The notes: generated by a model from the sequence alone, not told the origin. 64,000 bases of DNA from Paenibacillus caseinilyticus (GCF_027533645.1 NZ_JAQAGY010000004.1:310001-374000); one strand, 5' to 3'; counted from the stretch's first letter, positions 8,450 to 17,474 are shown. Made by a program: numbers and translations.

Positions 8450-9493
8450 GTGAAAATGGAGGATATCGCCAAGCTGGCCGGCGTTTCCAAGGCGGCTGTG
8501 TCGCTTGCGCTGAGCGGAAAGCCGGGAATCAGCGAGGAAACGCGCAGGCGGATTATGCAGCTGGCAAGCGAACACGGGTATACCCACAGATCCAAGGCTC
8601 CGTCAGCAGAACGGGGACCCCGTTCGCTGACCTTCCTTGCTGCCGCCAATGCCGGGATTGTGCTCGAGGATTACTATCAGCAGCCCTTCTTCCGGGAGCT
8701 GATCCACTATATTGAGGAGCGCTGCAGATCGGGCGGATATTCGCTCATGTACACTACCATCGGACCGGAGCCGTCTGCCGAGGAACTGCGTTCTCTCTCT
8801 GAGGAGAAAGGCAGCGAAGGAATCATTCTGCTCGGCACCAACCTGAGCCGCGCTCAAGTGTCCTTCATTGCGGGAGAACTGTCCCTGCCGCTTGTCGTGC
8901 TCGACACCTGCTTTGAGACACTGCCTGTCCATTTTGTCGAGATTAACAATCGCATGGGGGCCTATCAAGCCGGAAGCCATCTCTGCGAGGCCGGGCACCG
9001 GGCGGTCGGCTATATCGCCTCGAATGTCCGGATTCATAATTTCGACGAGCGGCGCAGCGGATTCATGCACGCTCTGCAGGAGAGGGGGATGGAAGTAGCG
9101 CCCGATTGCCTATTCTCCGTGGCCCCCACCATCCTCTCCTCCCAGGAATCGTTGAAGCGCCAGCTGGCCGCCTATCTGGACGCCGGGAACACGATGCCGA
9201 CAGCCTTCTTCTGCGAATGCGACTATATCGCCATCAGCGCCGTCAAGACGCTGGGAGAGCTCGGTTACCGGATTCCGGAGGAAGTCGCGGTGGTCGGGTT
9301 CGACAACATCCCGGAGGCGCGGATCGTGACGCCGGAGCTGACCACGGTGCATGTAGAGAAGGAACGTATGGCCCACCTGGCCGTCGAACTGCTGCTTCAG
9401 TCGATTGCATCGAATTCGGATGTGAGGACCAAGATCAAGGTCGATACCCGTCTTGTCGAACGTTACTCCTCCCGCTCCCCCATCCCAACCTGA
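8450..9493 (+). CDS. LacI-family transcriptional regulator of the isomerase/transketolase operon
   Basis: 347 residues beginning at GTG 8450. The N-terminal helix-turn-helix MEDIAKLAGVSKAAVSLALS is of LacI type, and the remainder is a periplasmic-binding-protein-like effector domain ending with VVGFDNIPEARIVTPELTTV, the usual LacI dimer/effector signature. It diverges from the isomerase operon and is probably its local repressor, binding the ACTAAAC boxes between them. The effector would be a pathway sugar or sugar phosphate. A hairpin about 50 bases downstream closes the gene. Confidence 0.9.
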   Translation: MKMEDIAKLAGVSKAAVSLALSGKPGISEETRRRIMQLASEHGYTHRSKAPSAERGPRSLTFLAAANAGIVLEDYYQQPFFRELIHYIEERCRSGGYSLMYTTIGPEPSAEELRSLSEEKGSEGIILLGTNLSRAQVSFIAGELSLPLVVLDTCFETLPVHFVEINNRMGAYQAGSHLCEAGHRAVGYIASNVRIHNFDERRSGFMHALQERGMEVAPDCLFSVAPTILSSQESLKRQLAAYLDAGNTMPTAFFCECDYIAISAVKTLGELGYRIPEEVAVVGFDNIPEARIVTPELTTVHVEKERMAHLAVELLLQSIASNSDVRTKIKVDTRLVERYSSRSPIPT

Positions 9494-9541
9494 TGGGATT
9501 CAGCTGCCGTCAACGGCCCTAAGCTTAGCTGCAATATCGAA

Positions 9542-9575
9542 AGCCCCTATCTATAGACAAGATGGGGGCTGTTTG
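9542..9575 (+). terminator. Putative terminator after the LacI-family gene
   Basis: AGCCCC ... GGGGGCT forms a stem over about 29 bases, followed by GTTTG. The uridine run is short, so this is a moderate candidate. Confidence 0.45.
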
Positions 9576-9623
9576 ACGCTTACGCGTGGTTTCCTTAGGA
9601 GTTCTGAGCCTGCGGCGCAATCC

Positions 9624-10523
9624 TCACAATCCCAGATACTCTCCACCGTTCACATGAATCGTCTGGCCGATGACGAAGCTGGATTCCGGCGATGCCAGGT
9701 ATAAAAAGATCGGAGCGATCTCGTAAGGTTGTGCCGTTCTTTTGACCGGTCCCGGATTATTCAATGACCCGTAAAACATGTAAAATTCAGGCGGGAGTGA
9801 AGACGGGATAAGAGGGGTCCATGTTCGTCCGGGGGCTACGGCATTGACCCGGATGCCCCGTTCGGCTAGAGAAACAGCTAAGGACCGGGTTAGTGCATTG
9901 ATGGCACCCTTGGTGGCGGAGTAACTCGCCATGGCCGGATAGCCGCTGTCCGCCGCGACAGAGCTCGTATTGATGATGGTACTGCCCGGTTTTAAGTGGG
10001 GGAGCACAGCTTTGGCAAAATAGAAACAGGAGAAGACGTTCGTCTGGAAGATCCGCAGCAGCTGCTCAGATGTCAGGCTGGTCAAATGATCTTCATAAAT
10101 CAGTTCTCCCGCGTTATTGATTAAGATATCCACCCGTCCGAATCTGGACAAGGTAATCTCTACGGCCTGTCTGCAAAAGTTCTCATCACCGATATCCCCG
10201 GCAATCGTCAAGCAGCTGCGGCCCAATTGCCGGATCCTCTCCTGCGTCTCCGAGGCATCGGCGTGCTCATTGAGGTAGACGATCGTGATATCTGCGCCTT
10301 CCCGGGCAAATAAATAGGCGACCGCCCGCCCGATTCCGCTGTCCCCTCCGGTAATGATCGCAACCTTATTCTGTAGCTTGCCCGGTCCGACGCCTCCCGG
10401 CAGCTCCGAAACAGGTCTTGGTATCATCAGAAATTCCAATCCAGGCTGTCCGGGCTGATACTGGGGCGGGAACTCGACCGGGATTTCTTCGCATTTTGTC
10501 ACTTGCGGGTCATGGGGATACAA
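9624..10523 (-). CDS. SDR oxidoreductase, YhxC/YdaD general-stress type
   Basis: 299 residues from a TTG start at 10523 preceded by GGAGG. After a Pro-rich N-terminal extension of about 45 residues (PPQYQPGQPG), the Rossmann motif TGGDSGIG binds NAD(P). Further landmarks are INNAG, the catalytic Ser in NTSSVAADSG and Tyr-x-x-x-Lys in YSATKGA. The N-terminal extension and the TGGDSGIGRA motif match the Bacillus general-stress SDR group. The physiological substrate is unknown. It follows the two small membrane-protein genes by about 36 bases on the same strand and could be co-transcribed with them. Confidence 0.88.
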   Translation of the reverse strand: MYPHDPQVTKCEEIPVEFPPQYQPGQPGLEFLMIPRPVSELPGGVGPGKLQNKVAIITGGDSGIGRAVAYLFAREGADITIVYLNEHADASETQERIRQLGRSCLTIAGDIGDENFCRQAVEITLSRFGRVDILINNAGELIYEDHLTSLTSEQLLRIFQTNVFSCFYFAKAVLPHLKPGSTIINTSSVAADSGYPAMASYSATKGAINALTRSLAVSLAERGIRVNAVAPGRTWTPLIPSSLPPEFYMFYGSLNNPGPVKRTAQPYEIAPIFLYLASPESSFVIGQTIHVNGGEYLGL

Positions 10524-10559
10524 GGGGGTTCCTCCATTTCGACGTTAACTGCTATCAGA

Positions 10560-11072
10560 TTATTCTTGAGGTCGAAATGGGTGATTGCACAGTTGATTCT
10601 GAATAAACCCATATACCCGGATCAGGATCAGGGCTGAGAGCGGATAGGTAAAAATAGACCAGTACAATTTCCAGCCCCTGCTGTAATCCAGGAAGCCGAC
10701 GTTCAAACAGATCCATTCGAAACTAATGGCAATACTTGTCCAGAGCAACAGGTATAGAAACAAGAACCGCTTGTCTCTGCTTATTGACCATTTGTCGTAG
10801 TAGTACAGGAAAATGAACGCATAGGGTGTATATAGGAATAGATGGGAGTATGTTGCCATGGGCTCGTAGGTTTCATTGTCCATGCAGTCGTACAAATGAA
10901 ACGGCGTGGCGGCCAATGCATAGTCTATTGTCGCGACGAAGGTGAATTGGTACACCCAGAGTATGATGATTAGCATACGCGGGAAATGCTTTCGGATGAT
11001 CCATACACAGGTTAACAAAACGATGGAGCATGCGACCACAAACCATTCGTTTCCGTCAAATCGAAAATTCAT
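10560..11072 (-). CDS. CBO0543-like integral membrane protein of unknown function
   Basis: 170 residues with about five hydrophobic segments (WFVVACSIVLLTCVWII, MLIIILWVYQFTFVATI, LFLYTPYAFIFLYYY, FLYLLLWTSIAISFEWI and ILIRVYGFI). Such proteins are widespread in Bacillales as small multi-gene families often called CBO0543; no activity is known to me. Its ATG lies three bases after the stop of the upstream membrane protein, so the two are translationally coupled and may act as a pair. Confidence 0.6.
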   Translation of the reverse strand: MNFRFDGNEWFVVACSIVLLTCVWIIRKHFPRMLIIILWVYQFTFVATIDYALAATPFHLYDCMDNETYEPMATYSHLFLYTPYAFIFLYYYDKWSISRDKRFLFLYLLLWTSIAISFEWICLNVGFLDYSRGWKLYWSIFTYPLSALILIRVYGFIQNQLCNHPFRPQE

Positions 11073-11075
11073 TGG

Positions 11076-11549
11076 CTAATGGATACCTCCGGACTGAAGC
11101 TTTTTGCGAAATATGCTCATCACTCCGACCAAAATCACGTTATGAAGCAGCCAGAAAGCTGCTGACCACCACTCCTTCACCGTGACGTGGACAAAAACCC
11201 CTAATACACTGGACAGATAGTCGAAGCCATACATTAGTAAAGAAAATCCAACAATGCAGACCACCTTGGGTCCTGCCTTTTTGGAAGCATTGTACGCATG
11301 AAGAAACAAAAGGGCAAGTATAGGATACAGAACGGTTCGGTTGAAGAATTGGGCGAATTCCGGGCTGAGCTGGTCCGGAATCATAGAGCTCTTGAAATTC
11401 ATGGTCTGTAGAGCGGAATAATTTTGTGTGAGAAGGGAGCTGAGGCACCAGTAAAGGAGGATTTCCAGCGGTACAAGCTGCTTTCGCTGGATGTTGAAGA
11501 ACACATATAGGAATCCCATATTTACAACAAGGTAAAATATGAAAATCAA
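11076..11549 (-). CDS. Small multi-pass membrane protein, partner of the downstream gene
   Basis: 157 residues, with a TTG start at 11549 following GGAG at good spacing. Four or five hydrophobic helices are visible, starting with MIFIFYLVVNMGFLYVFF. It resembles the same poorly characterised Bacillales membrane family as its neighbour, and the stop codon overlaps the next gene's ribosome binding site. Function unknown. I see no enzymatic motif. Confidence 0.55.
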   Translation of the reverse strand: MIFIFYLVVNMGFLYVFFNIQRKQLVPLEILLYWCLSSLLTQNYSALQTMNFKSSMIPDQLSPEFAQFFNRTVLYPILALLFLHAYNASKKAGPKVVCIVGFSLLMYGFDYLSSVLGVFVHVTVKEWWSAAFWLLHNVILVGVMSIFRKKLQSGGIH

Positions 11550-11714
11550 GACCCCATCTCCTATTTCATCGTTTGTCTCTAATCCGTTCCACGTCCTAAT
11601 CCAAGAAGTGGAATTCCTTTTCCTGCTTATTTTAACAAAGTTGATGAGGTTATATACGCATGCGTCAAAATACCCCGCACCTTGTCATATCAAGATGAGG
11701 GTGATTACAGCCCC

Positions 11715-11754
11715 AAAAGGCAGGAGAACGGATGCTTCCGGTCCCCTGCCTTTT
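11715..11754 (-). terminator. Terminator downstream of the amidohydrolase gene
   Basis: A perfect 10-bp stem (AAAAGGCAGG / CCTGCCTTTT) with U-rich flanks on either strand. It could end the amidohydrolase transcript; the plus-strand orientation also fits a terminator. Confidence 0.55.
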
Positions 11755-11892
11755 GTTTGGGATTGCTATATTTAAGATTGCCGTATTTGAGATTGCCATC
11801 ATCGAAGCCGGATTCGTCATTGGTCATCCGCGTGAAACACACAGCGTTCCTGCGATACGGCGAAGCCGCTGAACTTAAGGGTCGTACTTGGG

Positions 11893-12735
11893 TTACGCTT
11901 GTCCCTGGTCTATGCCGTAAAACCGGGCGCAGTTCCCTCCGAGCACCTGGTCCCGGACATCGGACGGATACGCCTCCAAGTACCCGGTGACGATCCCCAT
12001 CACTGCCCGGTAATCGCGGCTCAGGGTACACACCGGCCAGTCGGAGCCGATCATAAGCCGTTCCGGCCCGAAAGCGTCGAAGACCACATCCAGGAACGGC
12101 GTGAATTCCTCCGGCTTCCATCCGCCCCAGTCCGCTTCGGTTACCATCCCCGAGAGCTTGCAGTATACATTCGGCGACTGGGCGAGCCGCCGGACGTCCC
12201 TGCTCCACCCGGCTGCAGACTTCCCGGCAATCCGCGGCTTGGCGAGATGATCCAGCACAAATCGCAGCTCCGGGAATTGATTCACAACCGTGACGGCGTT
12301 CGGCAGATGCTGCTCGAAGAGCAGCAGGTCATACGTCAGACCATAGGCGCTCAAGCGGGACAGGCCGCGGAGGAAATCTTCACGAAGCATAAAATCAAGG
12401 TCCGGCTCGTCATGGATGACATGCCTGACCCCCTTCAGCCTGGGGTGCCCGGCGAACTGCTCCAGCTGCCTCTCCACCTCCGGAGAACACAGGTCCACCC
12501 AGCCGACAACCCCCTTGATCCAGTCATGCTCCTCTGCGAGCTGCAGCAGCCACTCCGTTTCCTTGAGCGATTGCCTCGCCTGGACGGCGACTGAAGCTTC
12601 GAATCCGATCGATTCGAGAAGCGGCTTCAGGTCCCCCGGCAGGAAGGATCTTTTCAGAACCTCATGCCCCTCCCCAATCCAGGGATATTCTTCTGTCGAA
12701 TAGTCTATAAAATGCTGATGGGCATCGATGCGCAT
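11893..12735 (-). CDS. TIM-barrel amidohydrolase, L-fuconolactonase-like (COG3618)
   Basis: 280 residues from the ATG at 12735, preceded by GAGGTGG. Amidohydrolase-fold landmarks are the N-terminal DAHQHFID metal-binding motif, VRHVIHDEPD, FVLDHLAKP and MIGSDWPVC with the late catalytic aspartate. This family hydrolyses lactones of sugar acids (L-fuconolactone, L-rhamnono-lactone, pyrone-type lactones). The divergent LacI-family gene and the palindromic operator between them suggest substrate-induced expression. The exact lactone is unknown; a link to the sugar cluster at the left end of the window is possible. Confidence 0.8.
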   Translation of the reverse strand: MRIDAHQHFIDYSTEEYPWIGEGHEVLKRSFLPGDLKPLLESIGFEASVAVQARQSLKETEWLLQLAEEHDWIKGVVGWVDLCSPEVERQLEQFAGHPRLKGVRHVIHDEPDLDFMLREDFLRGLSRLSAYGLTYDLLLFEQHLPNAVTVVNQFPELRFVLDHLAKPRIAGKSAAGWSRDVRRLAQSPNVYCKLSGMVTEADWGGWKPEEFTPFLDVVFDAFGPERLMIGSDWPVCTLSRDYRAVMGIVTGYLEAYPSDVRDQVLGGNCARFYGIDQGQA

Positions 12736-12847
12736 GAATCCACCTCTTCTCCTCTTGTTCCTGGAGTTCTTCCTCTTATCCTGACAGCTCCACAACAGCC
12801 TTGATGACGCCGCTTTCCGGCTGCTCTCCCTTGTGTTGGCATCGTTA

Positions 12848-12861
12848 TGTTACCGGTAACA
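12848..12861. promoter_or_regulatory. LacI-family operator palindrome
   Basis: TGTTACCGGTAACA is a perfect 14-bp palindrome with the central CpG typical of LacI-family operators (it closely resembles GntR/IdnR-type sites). It sits between the divergent amidohydrolase and LacI-family genes and is likely the operator of the latter. Confidence 0.75.
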
Positions 12862-12988
12862 AAAATACTAGCACAGCCTTCCGGGCAGGTCAACGGTTCC
12901 GGGCTTGATTATTGCTTGTCCTTGTCCCATTATTAAGTAGTATCACTATCTAAGAAGTAGTAAGGTCTGGAAGGATGTCCCGTGTTCC

Positions 12989-13999
12989 ATGGTAACTATT
13001 TATGATATAGCCAAAAGAGCGAACGTCTCGCCCATGACGGTCTCCCGCGTCATTAACAATTCCCCCTCCATCAAAGAGTCTACCCGCCTCAAGGTGGAGC
13101 AGGCCATACGCGAGCTGGATTATGTGCCGAACAAGCAGGCCCGCAGCCTCACCTCCAAGGAAACGCGGCTGGTTTCCCTCGTGATTCCGGATATCTCCAA
13201 TCCCTTCTTCACCAACATTGCCCGCGGAGCCGAGGACAAAGCCCTGCAGCATGGCTATCAGCTCATCTTGGGCAACACGGATGAGAATCAAGACAAAGAG
13301 GAGAAATACGTGAACATGCTGATGTCGACCGGTGTGGATGGCGTCTTGATCGCACCGACCGGCGACGAATCCGCGGCGCATATGAAGAAGCTAGTGAAGC
13401 GCCGGATCCCGTTCGTCTATGTGGACCGGACGGTTCAAGCGGTGCCCGCGGATTCGGTGACCGGTGATAATCCGTCCACCATCAGGCAGCTCGTACACCA
13501 TCTGACGGAGCGGGGGCATTCCCGCATCGCCCTGATCAACGGTCCCGGCTTCCTATCGAACGCGAGAGAACGCGAGATGGCCTTCGACGAAGCCCTGATG
13601 CTCACCGGCCTCTCACCACAGCCTGCTTACAAGATCGAGACCCATTTCAAGAAGGATAACCTGAATGAAATTATCGACAAGCTGAAGGAGCTCCGCGATT
13701 CGGACTTCCCTACAGCGATTGTTGCCGCGAATAATTTCATCGGCGTCAACACACTAAGAGCGCTCCAGGCTCTTCAGATCCGGGTCCCGGAAGAAACAGC
13801 CGTCGCCTGCTTCGACGACCCAGACATCATTCCGGATTACAACCCGTTCCTGACCGTGGCGAATCAGCCTGCTTATGATATGGGATTCGTCGGCATGCAG
13901 CTGCTGATCGAACGAATCCAGGGCAATGCCCCCTCCACGTACCGCAGAATCGTACTGCCGGCAGAAATTATCGTACGCCGTTCATCCGGTGAGCAATAA
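12989..13999 (+). CDS. LacI-family transcriptional regulator
   Basis: 336 residues. The N-terminus VTIYDIAKRANVSPMTVSRV is a classic LacI helix-turn-helix with hinge residues NKQARSLTSKETRLV, followed by the two-lobed effector domain. It most resembles the KdgR/RbsR-like class. It faces the amidohydrolase gene across a region containing TGTTACCGGTAACA, so it probably represses that gene and itself. The ATG is supported by family alignment although its AAGGA-type ribosome site is rather distant. Confidence 0.9.
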   Translation: MVTIYDIAKRANVSPMTVSRVINNSPSIKESTRLKVEQAIRELDYVPNKQARSLTSKETRLVSLVIPDISNPFFTNIARGAEDKALQHGYQLILGNTDENQDKEEKYVNMLMSTGVDGVLIAPTGDESAAHMKKLVKRRIPFVYVDRTVQAVPADSVTGDNPSTIRQLVHHLTERGHSRIALINGPGFLSNAREREMAFDEALMLTGLSPQPAYKIETHFKKDNLNEIIDKLKELRDSDFPTAIVAANNFIGVNTLRALQALQIRVPEETAVACFDDPDIIPDYNPFLTVANQPAYDMGFVGMQLLIERIQGNAPSTYRRIVLPAEIIVRRSSGEQ

Positions 14000-14004
14000 G
14001 TGAA

Positions 14005-14035
14005 AAGGCCTGCCATGCCGGCAGGCCTTGTTCAT
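14005..14035 (+). terminator. Terminator after the LacI-family gene
   Basis: Stem AAGGCCTGCC / GGCAGGCCTT (14005-14014 with 14020-14029), followed by GTTCATT. It starts five bases after the stop codon and may serve the convergent P450 gene as well. Confidence 0.7.
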
Positions 14036-14083
14036 TGAGGCGATGGTCTTACACCCTTTTCCTCATCGTCTTCATTCCATCCC

Positions 14084-15316
14084 TTACTTGTATATATTCA
14101 TCGGCAAATGAGTCAGAGATTGGCCCGGAGCTGAAGTCGTCAAATTCTTCTCCAAATCGAATGCCTCCACAGGTTCTATCCGGGCAACCCGCTCCAGGAA
14201 GGCCGTCAGGGCCAGATTCAATTCCATGCGTGCCAGCGGGGCGCCAAGACAAAAATGATTGCCGTTCCCAAACGACAGGTGCTTCTTATTATTGGCCCGG
14301 TGAATGTTGAGCGTGAACGGGTCCTCGAACACCGTTTCGTCCATATTGGCAGCACTCATCCAGGCAATCACAACATCCCCTTTTTTGAGTTCGACACCGA
14401 GAAGACCGTTGTCCTGTTTCACCGTGCGGTGCCGCTTCGAACAGTGGAACCGGTAGCGGAGCATCTCCTCTACGGTTTGCGGAACAAGCTCCAGGTTATT
14501 TCTTACTTCTTCATATAAGGCCGGGTCATCGTACAGCAGGGAATAAAAGATACTCGAGAGCGTATGACTGGTCGTTTCGATCCCGGCCCCCAGCAGGAGC
14601 ATGGTGGTCTTGACCACCTCATCGTCCGAGAACCTCTCCCCCTCGAGCTCCACCTGGAGCAGATCCGAGATAATGTCCTCCGCGGGATGGGACCTCTTTT
14701 GCACCACTATAGGATATAGATATTGGAAGTATTCCTTGGCGGCCGCCTGCTTCCTCGCTTCGCTCTCCTGCTCATCCCCCACGCGGTGAGGCTGGAACAG
14801 GATGTCCACCCAGTTCTTAAACAAATGGCTGTCCTTGGAAGGAACACCGAGCAGATCAGCCATGGCGATAGAAGGCAGCGGGCCTGCGAGGGATTGGACG
14901 ATATCCACCGTAGTGCCTGCGGGCATGTCGTCAATCAACTTGGTTACCACCTGCCGGATCCGCGGCTCCCAGTTTTTGAGGCTTCGGGGTGTGAAGGCGG
15001 CCGACAGCAGCGCCCGGTATTTTTGATGCTTGGGCGGATCCATACTCGAGATACTTACTTTGTCCGGTGCGGTCCCTTCGCTGTTCTTCGCTCCGATCAG
15101 GATCGTGGTTCTTGGTCCCTCCGCAGAGAAGAATTCGTGGTTGCTGAGCACCTGTTTGACATCCTCATACCGGAACACATTCCAGGTATCGGTTGCTTCG
15201 TGATAATACACGGGGGTGTCCGTCAGCATTTTCTTATACCAACCGAGTGGAAAGAACTCTTCGGAGCGCGATTGAAAGTTTGTGATCTCTTGGATGGGAA
15301 TAAGCTGTTTGTTCAT
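14084..15316 (-). CDS. Cytochrome P450 (CYP107/109-like)
   Basis: About 410 residues from the ATG at 15316, which lies behind GGAGGTGGAATCGATA; longer in-frame starts are possible. P450 landmarks: I-helix LLGAGIETTSHT, ExxR in VEEMLRYRF, and the heme loop FGNGNHFCLGAPLAR with the axial cysteine. No fused reductase, so it needs external ferredoxin or flavodoxin. It resembles soluble Bacillus P450s that oxidise fatty acids or terpenoids; the substrate is unknown. A TetR-family gene upstream on the same strand and an inverted repeat over the promoter suggest induction by a hydrophobic compound. Confidence 0.92.
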   Translation of the reverse strand: MNKQLIPIQEITNFQSRSEEFFPLGWYKKMLTDTPVYYHEATDTWNVFRYEDVKQVLSNHEFFSAEGPRTTILIGAKNSEGTAPDKVSISSMDPPKHQKYRALLSAAFTPRSLKNWEPRIRQVVTKLIDDMPAGTTVDIVQSLAGPLPSIAMADLLGVPSKDSHLFKNWVDILFQPHRVGDEQESEARKQAAAKEYFQYLYPIVVQKRSHPAEDIISDLLQVELEGERFSDDEVVKTTMLLLGAGIETTSHTLSSIFYSLLYDDPALYEEVRNNLELVPQTVEEMLRYRFHCSKRHRTVKQDNGLLGVELKKGDVVIAWMSAANMDETVFEDPFTLNIHRANNKKHLSFGNGNHFCLGAPLARMELNLALTAFLERVARIEPVEAFDLEKNLTTSAPGQSLTHLPMNIYK

Positions 15317-15439
15317 TATCGATTCCACCTCCATCATCATGGGTCGCTTTCTAACGCCCGGTCCCGTACAGCAGTCTGACGATAACTTCACTCCGGCCTC
15401 CTTTCTATTTCCAGTTTATTGCACCTCCAATTTTATACT

Positions 15440-15518
15440 ATCCGTATATTTTTATTCAAGTTTAGCGAGGATAGTAGCAGTATTTCCTATTAAATAAGGA
15501 TATTTATCATATACGGAT
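15440..15518 (-). promoter_or_regulatory. P450 promoter with widely spaced inverted repeat
   Basis: ATCCGTATAT (15440-15449) and ATATACGGAT (15509-15518) are perfect inverted arms. The first overlaps a minus-strand promoter candidate (TTGAAT, 16-base spacer, TATAAA). They are candidate operators for the TetR-family protein encoded upstream. Confidence 0.5.
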
Positions 15519-15546
15519 CGTTCATTTTATCGTCGTTTCTATAACC

Positions 15547-15567
15547 AAGATATACGGCTTCGCCGTC
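15547..15567. repeat. 21-bp dispersed repeat, copy 1
   Basis: The sequence AAGATATACGGCTTCGCCGT plus one further C occurs identically at 23217-23237. It contains a small hairpin, ACGGC-TTC-GCCGT. Both copies are intergenic. It may be a short palindromic element or the scar of a lost mobile element. Confidence 0.6.
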
Positions 15568-15644
15568 CTTGAAAGGACGATGCGCGTTTATAAGAAATAC
15601 AAGAAGTCAGGATCGAGCCCTGGCGAGATATAAATTCTAGTATT

Positions 15645-15669
15645 AAAAAAAGCCCGCATCGCTGCCGGC
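15645..15669 (-). terminator. Terminator of the TetR-family gene
   Basis: On the minus strand a GC-rich stem (GCCGGCA ... TGCGGGC) is followed by seven T residues. It lies immediately after the TetR stop codon. Confidence 0.65.
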
Positions 15670-15676
15670 CGCCGGA

Positions 15677-16558
15677 CTATTCCTGCTTGCTGTGCTCCAT
15701 ATACCACCAACACGCTTTCGCAATCCTTCTTGCCTCCAAGCGGAATGCGCTGTGTTCCAATTCCGTCTGAAACGCCCGTAAGACCACTTCCAGCAGCGAG
15801 ATATTAGTCTCCTCTTGCTTCAGTATGGAAAGGAGACCCTGGGTCATTTCCTTTGTTCTCGCTGTTTCTGTGGATTTCCGGATGGATCTCTCGAGCTCCT
15901 GCAAATCTTCTATCAGCTCAGTCTTGTCCTGGATCTTCTTGTTCTCCTGGGAGCTGATCAGAGACAAGGTCTGAATATCAATCAGATGCTCCCCCCTGTC
16001 CTGCATCGTACGCAGCAGCACTTCCACATAAGTTAAGACCCGGGGAACCACCTCTTTCCACACCGGCTGTTGACGCCGAAAGTTTCGCCATGTATTGCCT
16101 ATCTGATGCAGCATCCCGAGACATAAGATTGACCCCTCATAGGCATACGGCCTGGTCTCTTCCCCATACAGCTGAACCAGCCGTTCGGATAACCACTTGA
16201 GCTGCATACCGGCCAGGTTGGCCAAATCAAATTCCCCGGAATAGAAGCCTCTCCAGAACAATTCCGACACCCGCTGCTTTTCCGGGAGCGACATGGGGAT
16301 GGCAATCTGATCCACCAACAGGTCCAAATCGGACGCATAGTGAAGGCTTTCCAAGCTTTTTCGAAGCAGTAAATCCTCCTGCTGGAGGTGCTCGAAAATA
16401 GCGACGATCAGCTCGTTTTTGGAATCGAAAAATTTATAGAATGTCCCTTTGGATACCCCCGACGCATCCAGAATCATCTGAATCGTCGTGTTGGCGAAGC
16501 CGTGTTCGATGAATAGAGTAAGAGCCGTGTCTAACAATACTTGTTTTTTGTTGTTCAT
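15677..16558 (-). CDS. TetR/AcrR-family regulator
   Basis: 293 residues from the ATG at 16558, behind AAGGAGCGCATCC; this excludes a spurious N-terminal extension. The DNA-binding helix-turn-helix is the first 50 residues (ALTLFIEHGFANTTIQ, then DASGVSKGTFYKFF). The ligand domain is long for the family and includes a charged, probably coiled segment around residues 200-240 (SSQENKKIQDKTELIEDLQE). It precedes the P450 gene on the same strand and is its likely regulator. Confidence 0.88.
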   Translation of the reverse strand: MNNKKQVLLDTALTLFIEHGFANTTIQMILDASGVSKGTFYKFFDSKNELIVAIFEHLQQEDLLLRKSLESLHYASDLDLLVDQIAIPMSLPEKQRVSELFWRGFYSGEFDLANLAGMQLKWLSERLVQLYGEETRPYAYEGSILCLGMLHQIGNTWRNFRRQQPVWKEVVPRVLTYVEVLLRTMQDRGEHLIDIQTLSLISSQENKKIQDKTELIEDLQELERSIRKSTETARTKEMTQGLLSILKQEETNISLLEVVLRAFQTELEHSAFRLEARRIAKACWWYMEHSKQE

Positions 16559-16672
16559 GGATGCGCTCCTTAGCAGCTGCAATGACGCTGGCCTTGATTG
16601 TATCAACAAGAAGCAGCGCCGCGGCGCACTGCTCCTCGTTTCGCTCCCTGGAAATCTATAATGGTCTTCATT

Positions 16673-17308
16673 CTAGAATCGGCTGTCCGCTTCGGGCCGA
16701 GACAGGAACAGCTCATCATAATGAACTCGGCAGCCTTCTCCCTTCGGAGATTGGGCCACTACGCCTGCCACAACGGCAGAGGGGAATGTCATGCCGAAAT
16801 ACCGGATCAGCTTCCAATCTCCTCCGTCCGGAGAATAAAAGAACGAAATGCAGTCTTGGGATTTGGTGATCCGCAGATACGGATTCTCGGCCGTCACCCG
16901 CTCTGAATTGCAATCATCCGAAGAACCGTCCCGTGTCACGACCGACACGATCGTGGGGTACTGCCCGTTATACTCGAAGCAGAGCTTGGCCCAGTTGCGG
17001 TCATCCGACATGAGCATCAAGCATCCGGAATCGTAGATTGTCCGCATCTCCACTCGCAGCCGTGTAGTCAGCTCGAACGACTCATCAACTGGGAGATGGA
17101 AGAACGGCGCAGAGCTTACGATGTGCTTTCCGGCCGGATCCTGAAAAAAATCCGCTGCAGGCGGGGCTTCGATCATCAACCCTCCCCCTTCGGTAAAGTT
17201 CCACTGCTCCGGTTTGTTTGTCCAGCTCATCCCAACCCTGGTTTCTGCAAGCAACAAATTGGTATTCATTTTCGAACCCACTCTCGAATGATTTTTTCGT
17301 TCCTCCAT
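16673..17308 (-). CDS. DUF1349 family protein (concanavalin-like fold)
   Basis: Up to 211 residues. The start at 17308 follows GAGGGAAG; an alternative ATG at 17269 would begin at MNTNLLLAE. The conserved core reads as a DUF1349 beta-sandwich: WTNKPEQWNF near the start, then SAPFFHLPVD, DDRNWAKLCFEYNG, LRITKSQDCISFFYSPDG and a late WKLIRYF. Family members occur as stand-alone cytoplasmic proteins or attached to glycosidases and may bind carbohydrate; no enzymatic activity is established. No operon partner is evident. Confidence 0.75.
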   Translation of the reverse strand: MEERKNHSRVGSKMNTNLLLAETRVGMSWTNKPEQWNFTEGGGLMIEAPPAADFFQDPAGKHIVSSAPFFHLPVDESFELTTRLRVEMRTIYDSGCLMLMSDDRNWAKLCFEYNGQYPTIVSVVTRDGSSDDCNSERVTAENPYLRITKSQDCISFFYSPDGGDWKLIRYFGMTFPSAVVAGVVAQSPKGEGCRVHYDELFLSRPEADSRF

Positions 17309-17474
17309 CTGGACTTCCCTCGCTGTGATGTACTAATTCGCCGGCCGCCGGTGCTTGTCCTTGTCACATAACCCATAAAAATAGAGCAAAAAAATGCCGT
17401 GTCTCAGACGGGGATACGGTTAACGGCAACGAGTGCCGTAAGAGAAGCGAAGCGAGTATGTAACGTTCCAAATA

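Noticed and set aside
15547..15610. Insertion sequence end
   Set aside because: The shared 21-mer is too short, no transposase sequence or target duplication is visible, and flanks differ between copies.
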